IMG/VR virus record: IMGVR_UViG_3300028394_000050
Span: 1-64,000 of that record
Length of the DNA: 64,000 nucleotides
Source of the DNA: a virus
Direction: 5' to 3' (one strand)
Part shown: positions 45,711 to 51,963 of the stretch, one piece after another
Position numbering within the stretch: position 1 is the stretch's first letter
Layout: each line of letters opens with the position of its first letter
Program-made: the position numbers and the translations under genes
The notes under the pieces: model-generated
The model's input: the letters and a program-made list of their open reading frames with translations, nothing else
Told to the model about the DNA's origin: nothing
Databases searched by the model: none

Positions 45711-46465
45711 TCCTTCTTGTGCTTCAGACCTGCCATCTCTATCTCCTCCAAAGAACGACCACATCCCGTGCATCTTCCATCATCTCCAAGTTTGCAAATT
45801 GAAACACAAGTTCCAAGGTCTTTAGGCACAATAGGTAAATCATTAGCATTTAGTTTACGCAATGATTCTACTAGACCAGAGTTAGGAGCAACGGTTGTCG
45901 TCACAGAACCAAACATCATCGAATCAAATTGCGCTGATGGAGAAATAATAGACGACATCACTGGTCCAATACCTACAGGATGAATTGTTTGCCCCTGCGG
46001 TAATGTCGCATAGCCTGCTTTATCATACTTAGGAATCACACGACCAGTATCATATTCAAAATCAATCGGCACTGGTACTGCGACAGGATTCTTTTTGATG
46101 GGTGGCATATTTGAAGCCATCGGACCGCCAGTGTTCTTGCGCTTGATATCTTCGCTAAGAAGTTCGGGCCAATAAAGCTCTAGTGCGCTGCAAGCCTCAG
46201 TGCAAACAAAGAAGTGATATTCACCAGGCCGAACGCTAGTAAAGTCACCTGCTCGGAGAACAGTAACATCGGTAAGCTCGTAGTTATTCTTTCGTACATG
46301 AATTTCCAGTACTCCTGATTCAACGTAGAATCCATTCCATTTATGTTCATGTAGGTGCTCCGAGCAGCGAAAACCTGCCTTTACGTTGATCTTATGTAGC
46401 TCGACCAATGCGTTCTGAATAATAACACTGGTGTCACCCCAAATCTTACCTGTCACGTTAGCCAT
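45707..46465 (-). CDS. Cupin - DUF1289 fusion protein
   Basis: 252 residues with two recognisable parts. Residues about 1-105 form a cupin-like beta-barrel (KIWGDTSVIIQNALVELHKI, SEHLHEHKWNGFYVESGVLE, LRAGDFTSVRPGEYHFFV), with H-x-H plus E as likely metal ligands. Residues about 215-245 are a DUF1289 segment with four cysteines, C220, C224, C232 and C235 (CVSICKLGDDGRCTGCGRSL). The linker is Pro-rich. The combination is unfamiliar to me. Role unknown; metal or redox sensing is a possibility only. Confidence 0.75.
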   Translation of the reverse strand: MANVTGKIWGDTSVIIQNALVELHKINVKAGFRCSEHLHEHKWNGFYVESGVLEIHVRKNNYELTDVTVLRAGDFTSVRPGEYHFFVCTEACSALELYWPELLSEDIKRKNTGGPMASNMPPIKKNPVAVPVPIDFEYDTGRVIPKYDKAGYATLPQGQTIHPVGIGPVMSSIISPSAQFDSMMFGSVTTTVAPNSGLVESLRKLNANDLPIVPKDLGTCVSICKLGDDGRCTGCGRSLEEIEMAGLKHKKE

Positions 46466-46895
46466 GAGTAGTGCCGTCCTCTTCTTCCTTTGTCAAATCA
46501 AATGGGCCATGAAATACGACTTCTCTATCGGTAGCTTCCCAACCGTCGTTCTCAAGACCTTCGTGCCACTCTTCATCAAACAACTCTTGGATACGCTCTT
46601 GCTCTTCTTCGTCCATGTCATCAGGAAAAGTCCACGAACACGCGACGCCATCATCAAAGCTATGATCCATCAAATCATAGTCAAGCGAATAGATATCAAT
46701 ACCATTATCATCATCAAGGTCAATATCCTCAACGGCTTTGAGATAATCCTTGAAATCTACATCGTCAGGAACATCGAACTTGGCATAACCCCAACGCCAC
46801 CAAGTCTCGTATTCAATAACTTGCCCATCTTTATTGAAGTATTCAGTTTCCTGAATGTTCTTCTTATAGCGAGTTTCCAGCTTCCAAATTGCCAT
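46458..46895 (-). CDS. Acidic conserved phage protein, 145 aa
   Basis: Resembles a small protein common in T4-like phages: MAIWKLETRYKKNIQETEYF, TWWRWGYAKFDVPDDVDF, CSWTFPDDMDEEEQERIQEL, DGWEATDREVVFHGPFDLTK. Very acidic. Function unknown. ATG 46895 lies 32 bases inside the end of kdsA, and a consensus sigma-70-type promoter (46942-46970) inside kdsA drives it, so it can be expressed early independently of kdsA. Confidence 0.7.
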   Translation of the reverse strand: MAIWKLETRYKKNIQETEYFNKDGQVIEYETWWRWGYAKFDVPDDVDFKDYLKAVEDIDLDDDNGIDIYSLDYDLMDHSFDDGVACSWTFPDDMDEEEQERIQELFDEEWHEGLENDGWEATDREVVFHGPFDLTKEEEDGTTHG

Positions 46896-47724
46896 TGTCT
46901 AACCTTTCACTTCTTTTCACTACATCGTCAATCTCAAGTAAACTATACAACAATGCGTCGAACTTGTCAAGATAAATCATGTTCGGACCATCGCACGGTG
47001 CATTATTTGGATTCTCGTGGACTTCCATAAACAAGCCAGCAATACCTACAGCCGTGGCTGCGCGAGCGATGAGTGGTACAAACTCACTCTGCCCACCAGA
47101 GCTTGATCCATTACCACCTGGTAGCTGTACAGCATGGGTGCAATCCATGAAGACTGGGTAACCCCAATACTTCATAATCTCAAGCGAGCGCATATCGACC
47201 ACAAGGTTCTTATAGCCAAATGTAGTACCACGCTCAGTCAATATGATTTTCTTACAGCCAAAATGCTCAAGCTTCTTTACTACGCTACCCATTTCTTCGG
47301 GCGCCATAAACTGGCCCTTCTTCACATTGACTGGCTTATGCGTTTGTGCAGCCGATTCAAGAAGGTCAGTTTGCCGACAAAGAAATGCGGGGATCTGAAT
47401 AACATCAGCATTCACTGCACCACAATGCCAGTTTTCGTGTACGTCCGTGAGGACTTCAATGCCCCTACCACGGACGGCATCCATCCCATAATAAGCTTCA
47501 TCAAACCCCATACCTCTATAAGCAGTTGCGGATGTTCGATTAGCCTTATCGAAGGACGTCTTATAAATGAAATTGATTTCTTGCCCGAAGCGTTTGCCAA
47601 CGCTTTCTACGATATCATGCAGCGACTCTGCCATAAAGATGGCATGTTTCTGTGACTCGAAAGCACAAGGACCAGCAATGATGCTAAGTGGTTTTGAGTT
47701 GCCACATTTATCGTAGAATGCCAT
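46864..47724 (-). CDS. kdsA: 3-deoxy-D-manno-octulosonate-8-phosphate synthase (KdsA)
   Basis: Condenses phosphoenolpyruvate and arabinose-5-phosphate to KDO-8-phosphate, the precursor of lipid-A-linked KDO. Family motifs in order: IIAGPCAFES (C20), YKTSFDKANRTS, GIEVLTDVHE, VIQIPAFLCRQTDLL, PVNVKKGQFMAPEEM, ERGTTFGYKNLVVDMRSL, CTHAVQLPGG, SGGQSEFVPLIARAA, GLFMEVHENPNNAPCDGPN. Cys in AGPC (Asn in E. coli) suggests the metal-dependent class. At 286 residues it is full length. A cytosolic host-like enzyme placed in a phage operon; no kdsB/kdsC is in the window. The stop region overlaps the next gene. Confidence 0.93.
   Translation of the reverse strand: MAFYDKCGNSKPLSIIAGPCAFESQKHAIFMAESLHDIVESVGKRFGQEINFIYKTSFDKANRTSATAYRGMGFDEAYYGMDAVRGRGIEVLTDVHENWHCGAVNADVIQIPAFLCRQTDLLESAAQTHKPVNVKKGQFMAPEEMGSVVKKLEHFGCKKIILTERGTTFGYKNLVVDMRSLEIMKYWGYPVFMDCTHAVQLPGGNGSSSGGQSEFVPLIARAATAVGIAGLFMEVHENPNNAPCDGPNMIYLDKFDALLYSLLEIDDVVKRSERLDNGNLEAGNSL
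46942..46970 (-). promoter_or_regulatory. Sigma-70-type promoter inside kdsA for the downstream unit
   Basis: Minus strand TTGACA (46970-46965), 17-base spacer, TATAGT (46947-46942). Start of transcription expected near 46935, about 40 bases before ATG 46895. It would serve the 145-aa gene, cupin-DUF1289, gp33, the nucleotidyltransferase-fold gene and gp59. Confidence 0.68.
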
Positions 47725-47894
47725 TACAAATCCTTATATCTAGCGTCGATCTCTTTTATTCTGTCTTTCATATACTGAACGACCCATCGCTTCTGTGGAT
47801 CGTTCTCGCTCATTGAGATTAGCACATTATTCAATTCGTCTACGAAGGCTGCTTTTCTTAGAGTGTCTATCGAATAATTATATCTAGCTTTCAT
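47724..47894 (-). CDS. Small hypothetical protein, 56 aa
   Basis: A 56-codon frame (MKARYNYSIDTLRKAAF...) whose stop overlaps the kdsA ATG by one base and whose ATG is 3 bases after the upstream stop. Helical, charged, with SENDPQKRWVVQYMKDRIKE. No family recognised; coupling supports it as a real gene. Confidence 0.6.
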   Translation of the reverse strand: MKARYNYSIDTLRKAAFVDELNNVLISMSENDPQKRWVVQYMKDRIKEIDARYKDL

Positions 47895-47897
47895 GGT

Positions 47898-48560
47898 TTA
47901 GTCCCACAGTGAGCGATAGTATTTTCCGAAAAGCTTGAATGCGTTTCGCTTACGCTCTTCGAAGATATCATTTTCGGCACGATACTTTTCCCAATTACCT
48001 TGTTCGTCATCTGGCGGAACAAGCATGTCGGTAAAGCCTTCCTGATCCATCTTCTTGACAATGCTTCTACCAAGTTCAGGAAACGGCGGCGCATCGGGAT
48101 CATCGTTTGCTTCCTGATAGAAAGCCCAGATCATCTCATCAAGGATCCAGTTCCACCGATCAAAGAACAAATCATCGGTATCCCACTCTTCTTTCTTAGG
48201 TGGTGCGTTAGTTGAACGCAGATGCTCAGGCACATCCTCGTCATCAGTGAAAGGTGCACCATGCTTGGTGTTCTTCAACTGTACGAGCATAGGATGAATG
48301 ATAAGGGAGAGTGTGTGATCCATTGACCATGTGTCATAAGGATCAATTCTTACGATCTCGGTGCGCTTACGCTTTTCCTGAATCCAATTACAGAAAGTGC
48401 CGACCCAGGTATCTGCGAGCCAGTCGCCAAACTGGTCCTTAAGCTTATAATCCCACCGCTCAAGCTCATCGTCGTACCGACGCTTTGTCCAGAAGAAAAC
48501 ATAGTCGGCAATCTGATACGGTCCGTACCAGGTTAGATATGGTCCAATCTTGACTTTCAT
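47898..48560 (-). CDS. Conserved T4-like phage protein, 220 aa
   Basis: Typical of many T4-like phages: KIGPYLTWYGPYQIADYVFF, DQFGDWLADTWVGTFCNWIQ, RIDPYDTWSMDHTLSLIIHP, QLKNTKHGAPFTDDEDVPEH, LRSTNAPPKKEEWDTDDLFF, WILDEMIWAFYQE. Widely conserved yet without an assigned function to my knowledge. Trp/Tyr- and Asp-rich. Confidence 0.72.
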   Translation of the reverse strand: MKVKIGPYLTWYGPYQIADYVFFWTKRRYDDELERWDYKLKDQFGDWLADTWVGTFCNWIQEKRKRTEIVRIDPYDTWSMDHTLSLIIHPMLVQLKNTKHGAPFTDDEDVPEHLRSTNAPPKKEEWDTDDLFFDRWNWILDEMIWAFYQEANDDPDAPPFPELGRSIVKKMDQEGFTDMLVPPDDEQGNWEKYRAENDIFEERKRNAFKLFGKYYRSLWD

Positions 48561-48563
48561 GTT

Positions 48564-48770
48564 TCACCAGTTCTCATAGTCTGTGATATCTTTCCAAAGA
48601 CCTTCGCCTTCGGATGTTTCAATTTCTGCGCGAAGACAGAAACCAATACCGGTGCTACCACCGATAAGAGTAATCTTGTGTGGCTGAGGATCCATATCTT
48701 TGATCCATTCTGTCAGAGTGGCCAATTCAGCTGGACCAATCATAAGCTTATAGCTGCGTTCCACTTCCAT
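48564..48770 (-). CDS. Small hypothetical protein, 68 aa
   Basis: Start set at ATG 48770 (MEVERSYKLMIGPAELATL) with GGAGA five bases upstream; a longer frame would run into the tRNA-Gln gene at 48786. Contains PHKITLIGGSTGIGFCLRAE and ends in DITDYENW. No family recognised. It follows the tRNA closely. Confidence 0.62.
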   Translation of the reverse strand: MEVERSYKLMIGPAELATLTEWIKDMDPQPHKITLIGGSTGIGFCLRAEIETSEGEGLWKDITDYENW

Positions 48771-48785
48771 ACCATTCTCCAAAGT

Positions 48786-48861
48786 TGGCTCGGGGTGATG
48801 GGTTCGAACCACCAACACACGGATTCAAAGTCCGTAGTTCTACCAATTGAACTAACCCCGA
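48786..48861 (-). tRNA. tRNA-Gln (anticodon UUG), CCA encoded
   Basis: Cloverleaf read on the minus strand: acceptor TCGGGGT/ACCCCGA, D-arm GTTC...GAAC, anticodon stem ACGGA/TCCGT with loop CTTTGAA (anticodon TTG), T-arm loop TTCGAAC, discriminator G and an encoded CCA. It reads CAA (and CAG by wobble) codons. Encoded CCA is a sign of a ready-to-use phage tRNA. Confidence 0.93.
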
Positions 48862-48868
48862 ATAAAAA

Positions 48869-49093
48869 TCAAGCCTCGTTTAGAAGCTCAGCCGAACCGC
48901 GAACCTGCTCACCGATAGTGCCAGGTGCATTGACGAAGCCCATAAGAACTTCGGCCTTCTTGATAACATCATTGACTGTGGGATATTTTGCTGTGGCGTC
49001 ACGCTTCATTTCCTGACCTAGAAGATATTCTTGGTCGCACATAGTCTGTGCCATCTGAAGAACATTGAAGCGGAGCATCTTATCGTCGTTCAT
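48869..49093 (-). CDS. Small hypothetical protein, 74 aa
   Basis: Start chosen at ATG 49093 (MNDDKMLRFNVLQMAQTM) because GAGGTGA lies 6 bases upstream; a longer frame to 49156 would enter the 3' part of the tmRNA locus. Helical with YPTVNDVIKKAEVLMGFV. Resembles small helical phage proteins with no known function. Confidence 0.62.
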   Translation of the reverse strand: MNDDKMLRFNVLQMAQTMCDQEYLLGQEMKRDATAKYPTVNDVIKKAEVLMGFVNAPGTIGEQVRGSAELLNEA

Positions 49094-49120
49094 AATTTTC
49101 ACCTCTCTAATAGTGTTAGT

Positions 49121-49443
49121 GGGGGGATTCTGTTTCCACGTTCCCCCCGAACGCATTCTTAGGCTGCTAGAGCATAAGAGATAGGTGCATTATCGTTAGC
49201 ATCTAAAACGCGCCTCGGTCTACTCGTACCTTTACTACTATCTGTCGAACCTATATCGCCCCCATCAAAGATACACTAATCTACACAACAAGCTGGAGCA
49301 TTTATCTCTTCATGCTTTAGAACTTGTTTGGCGGTAGAACTCTTATAAAGGATCGTCTTTATTAGTGTATCCATGGTGGAGGCGTCGGGTACTGCCCCCG
49401 AGTCCAAATGGTTTATTCCGAACGTCTCAACAACCTTAGCGTA
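49121..49443 (-). ncRNA. ssrA: Circularly permuted two-piece tmRNA (ssrA), tag ANDNAPISYALAA
   Basis: Rescues stalled ribosomes. Order on the minus strand is acceptor piece, intervening segment, coding piece, the alphaproteobacterial permuted type. Acceptor piece: T-arm TCGGG-GGCAGTA-CCCGA and CGCCTCC-A-CCA (ends 49374). Intervening segment 49373-49264 is closed by an 11-bp stem (GATACACTAAT/ATTAGTGTATC). Coding piece begins GGGGGCG at 49263, which pairs with CGCCTCC over 7 bp including the G3-U alanine determinant. Tag codons 49200-49159 give ANDNAPISYALAA then TAA. A potential helix between the tag 3' region and the start of the acceptor piece (CTAAGGTTGTTG) holds the two pieces. The 3' end is uncertain; a G6/C6 hairpin lies at 49121-49148. 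Confidence 0.9.
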
Positions 49444-49578
49444 TTATTTATAATACATGGAAAGAGGGTGTTTGTCAAGCAGATAATTTCTGGCTGATGC
49501 TTCTGACCAATTGTTGATGCAGATATATCGTGGGCAATCCCAGTAGATAAAAACCCACGAGCTATAATGCTCACCCAT
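49444..49578 (-). CDS. Small hypothetical protein, 44 aa
   Basis: A 44-codon frame starting at ATG 49578 with AGGA 7 bases upstream, overlapping the stop of the preceding gene. Trp/Tyr-rich (MGEHYSSWVFIYWDCPRYIC). The tmRNA promoter lies in its last codons. Plausible from coupling, but short. Confidence 0.42.
   Translation of the reverse strand: MGEHYSSWVFIYWDCPRYICINNWSEASARNYLLDKHPLSMYYK
49445..49478 (-). promoter_or_regulatory. Composite early/late promoter of the tmRNA
   Basis: Minus strand: TTGACA (49478-49473), 17-base spacer, TATTAT (49455-49450), overlapping TATAAATA (49452-49445). It has both the sigma-70-type and the late pattern, as at gp32. Expected start near 49443. Confidence 0.78.
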
Positions 49579-49753
49579 CTATATTCCTAGTCTGCCAATC
49601 AGGCACAATATCTTCATAATCTATCGCTCTTTCGGGATGATCGCGAAGGAACAGAATCAATCTATGAATATAATACTTGGTATTGTATTTTGGATCAGCC
49701 ATGAGTAGGAAATCACGATTAACCCTTTCATATCTTTCAACCCATTTGCTCAT
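49571..49753 (-). CDS. Small phage protein, 60 aa (paralogue of 60702-60923)
   Basis: Contains DPKYNTKYYIHRLILFLRDH, PERAIDYEDIVPDWQTRNID. A second copy of the same family lies at 60702-60923 (DPKYNDKHFVHRVIRFLRDY). Function unknown. ATG overlaps the stop of the nuclease gene (ATGA). Confidence 0.68.
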   Translation of the reverse strand: MSKWVERYERVNRDFLLMADPKYNTKYYIHRLILFLRDHPERAIDYEDIVPDWQTRNIDG

Positions 49754-50442
49754 GTTATCTCCACCAAAGCTCTACGAACTCGATACTCGTAGCCATCGCG
49801 CACACGAATCAAATCAGCCACATAATCGTTTCGTTCGCCTTCGAACACATCAAAATCGCCTTCATCGGATACAATCAGAATGGCAAAGTCCAGCGTACGG
49901 ATGCCAGTATGCTCCTCGAACATGATAGAGTAAGCCGTGGCCTGTAAGAAATAATCGTGGATTTGATCGCGTGTTTTCTGGCGTATGGATGTTTTGAAAT
50001 CGACCACAGTTGGCTTGCCATTCCATTCGCAGATAAGATCGGCTGTGCCAGCAATGCGAAGAATGTCTGAATACATGGCCGATTCTGTAGCATACACCAA
50101 CTGGAGATTAGTGTCAACGCATTTCTGCACCTTGCGGAATCTTTCAACAGTGGCTGGCATCTCTTTAGCCAGATTCAAATCATCACCAAGGATATATTTC
50201 TCCATGATAGAATGGAGCGCAGTGCCGCGGCGAGCAGCTCCCTGGCTGATCTTATTAGCCTCGTCCGCGCCCACGCGAGCGCGCCATTCTGCAATGGACT
50301 TTTTCTTTTCTGGCTGAGAAGAAAGGACAGTTGTGATGGATGGGTAGATGTTAGCCTCAGGCGTCGAATACCGACGCCCAAGGTCTGTGTTGATTTGCTT
50401 TGCTTTTGGCAAATCTATGTGCATATCAAAGTCAAATTTCAA
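49750..50442 (-). CDS. RecB/Cas4-type PD-(D/E)XK exonuclease
   Basis: 230 residues with the RecB-nuclease arrangement: RRGTALHSIM (H77), GTADLICEWNGKPTVVDFKT with D135 and D148-x-K150, and QATAYSIMFEE (Q167). These are the metal-binding and catalytic positions of the family. Common in T4-like phages of marine bacteria, probably for DNA degradation, recombination or repair. Coupled to phoH by an ATGA overlap. Confidence 0.82.
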   Translation of the reverse strand: MKFDFDMHIDLPKAKQINTDLGRRYSTPEANIYPSITTVLSSQPEKKKSIAEWRARVGADEANKISQGAARRGTALHSIMEKYILGDDLNLAKEMPATVERFRKVQKCVDTNLQLVYATESAMYSDILRIAGTADLICEWNGKPTVVDFKTSIRQKTRDQIHDYFLQATAYSIMFEEHTGIRTLDFAILIVSDEGDFDVFEGERNDYVADLIRVRDGYEYRVRRALVEIT

Positions 50443-51227
50443 TTTATGATGCCTCGCTCTTCCAGATTGATTCGTGTAATTATATAGTCTTTCACGAAGC
50501 CCGAGCGGACAATATCACCTTTCTCAAACTTTACAATTTCAAAGGACTTCATATGGTCTGCAATCTTCAAAAGATTTGGCATGCCAGACCCTTCACGCAT
50601 GTAGTCCTTTTGATTGAAGTCGCCACATAGAATGATGCGACAACCTTCACCAACACGAGTCATAATGGTATTCAATTCCGCATCACTCATATTCTGACAT
50701 TCATCAACGATGATGATGCTGTTCTTGTATGTGATACCGCGAAGGAATGAAGTGGTGCAAAATTCAATGTAGTGATTTGTTTTGAACCACTCATATGAAT
50801 TTGGCTTGTCAACTAGCTCAGCACATATTGCTGAGTAAGGTGCTTCATAGACTGCGGCCTTTTCTTTCGCGCTACCTGGAAGAAATCCAATGTCACGCGA
50901 TGGTACTACGCTGCGAATGATAACGATAGGTTTTGGAGCTTCACCAGATAATACCGAATAGAGTGCGAGGTATAGAGAAAGGAATGTCTTACCAGAACCA
51001 GCGACACCGTGCAGGATCATATTTTTGCCTGCATCATATGCCTCGAACACTTTACGCTGTGCTTCTGTCTTTGGTATAATTGACTTCAATCGTGGTGGTG
51101 GTACAAACGACGGTTGACCGTATGCTTTTGTCTTTCGCTTTTTTTCTTTTCTACCTCGTCTTGTAATGTACTTATCTGCCTCTTGCTCTAGGAACTTCTC
51201 GTTAACCACCTCAGCGACTAGGGACAT
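50439..51227 (-). CDS. phoH: PhoH-like ATPase
   Basis: Walker A GVAGSGKT (74-81), Walker B IIIVDECQNM (171-180), RSVVPSRDIGFLPGSAKEK and GDFNQKDYMREGSGMPNLL, all typical of PhoH. The N-terminal 45 residues are basic. In phages the role is unsettled; links to RNA metabolism or phosphate stress are proposed for the family. First gene of a unit with the RecB-type nuclease. Confidence 0.92.
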   Translation of the reverse strand: MSLVAEVVNEKFLEQEADKYITRRGRKEKKRKTKAYGQPSFVPPPRLKSIIPKTEAQRKVFEAYDAGKNMILHGVAGSGKTFLSLYLALYSVLSGEAPKPIVIIRSVVPSRDIGFLPGSAKEKAAVYEAPYSAICAELVDKPNSYEWFKTNHYIEFCTTSFLRGITYKNSIIIVDECQNMSDAELNTIMTRVGEGCRIILCGDFNQKDYMREGSGMPNLLKIADHMKSFEIVKFEKGDIVRSGFVKDYIITRINLEERGIIN

Positions 51228-51267
51228 ATAATTCTCCGTTGGATGTTACAGGAACATAACGAACGTG

Positions 51268-51501
51268 CTACCAAACATTTACCGTACTTCTAGGATGCTT
51301 CTTTTTGATAGTCTTGAGGATATCATTGAAGCCCGAGTCGGGTTTATTGCGGGATGAGATTACGCCTGACACGATTGGTGGCGCAGATAGAGCTTGACGA
51401 AGGTGGGGATTTTCTGCGAGATGATTTTCCAGTGCGGAGTATGACATGAACTCGCTGGTAATTTCATTGGTTTGAGTGTTTTCAATACTGTACATGGGCA
51501 T
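51268..51501 (-). CDS. Small conserved phage protein (FmdB-like without Cys), 77 aa
   Basis: Layout MPMYSIENTQTNEITSEFMS, LENHLAENPHLRQALSAP, then NKPDSGFNDILKTIKKKHPR. This is the pattern of FmdB-like regulators as carried by T4-like marine phages, but without the CxxC zinc pairs. Function unknown. Has an exact TATAAATA late motif upstream, within a bidirectional promoter. Confidence 0.65.
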   Translation of the reverse strand: MPMYSIENTQTNEITSEFMSYSALENHLAENPHLRQALSAPPIVSGVISSRNKPDSGFNDILKTIKKKHPRSTVNVW

Positions 51502-51528
51502 AGTGAAGGTTCTCTCTTGGTTATATTC

Positions 51529-51540
51529 TATTTATAAATA
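51529..51540. promoter_or_regulatory. Palindromic bidirectional late promoter
   Basis: TATTTATAAATA gives TATAAATA on both strands (minus 51536-51529, plus 51533-51540). It faces the FmdB-like gene on one side and the one-TM protein gene at 51559 on the other. Confidence 0.68.
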
Positions 51541-51558
51541 AGCGTAAAGGAGAAAATC

Positions 51559-51840
51559 ATGGATCAATGGTTCAAATTAGTTGCAGAAGTTGGCTTTCCT
51601 ATCGCGGCTGCGTGTGCGGGTGGCTATTTCGTATTCCTCACAATGAAATTCATTCTAGCAGGTGTTATGTCCAGTGTCAAGGGTCTATCTGGCATCATCA
51701 CCGCGCTGGACAATCGAGTAAAGACAATGAACCACGATGTTATTCGTATTGACACTTTGGTTTCGAATGCTCTTGGTGTGAAGCCAGATGTGGATCGTAT
51801 CGCAAGAGCGGATGGTAAGAATGACGCACGAAGGGATTAA
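51559..51840 (+). CDS. Small one-TM membrane protein with helical tail, 93 aa (holin-like topology)
   Basis: One hydrophobic helix (GFPIAAACAGGYFVFLTMKF, about residues 12-33) followed by an amphipathic helical tail (GIITALDNRVKTMNHDVIRI). The layout resembles BhlA/YvrJ-type holin-like proteins, but this is by topology only. Related to 53439-53879, which lies on the other side of the carbamoyltransferase. AAAGGAGA ribosome site and late promoter upstream. Confidence 0.65.
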   Translation: MDQWFKLVAEVGFPIAAACAGGYFVFLTMKFILAGVMSSVKGLSGIITALDNRVKTMNHDVIRIDTLVSNALGVKPDVDRIARADGKNDARRD

Positions 51841-51961
51841 GATTGAAGTGATAGAAAGAACCAGAAACGGTATATCATATTATACCGTACTTCTAAATGA
51901 TTGGGTATTTTTGATAACCAAAAATAAAAGCTTGGCGCAAAAAATTTTTAGGGAGAGTTGA
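51821..51961 (+). CDS. Small hypothetical protein, 46 aa
   Basis: A 46-codon frame overlapping the end of the 93-aa gene and ending just before the carbamoyltransferase start. Product MTHEGIKIEVIERTRNGISY..., ends LAQKIFRES. Ribosome site is weak (GGTAAG). The compact arrangement supports it moderately. Confidence 0.45.
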   Translation: MTHEGIKIEVIERTRNGISYYTVLLNDWVFLITKNKSLAQKIFRES

Positions 51962-51963
51962 TC

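Noticed and set aside
48771-48818. N-terminal extension of the 68-aa gene to 48818
   Set aside because: It would run through the 3' end of the tRNA-Gln; ATG 48770 has a good ribosome site.
49121-49148. G6/C6 hairpin as a rho-independent terminator of the tmRNA
   Set aside because: No U-tract follows on either strand; more likely part of, or processing signal for, the tmRNA coding piece.
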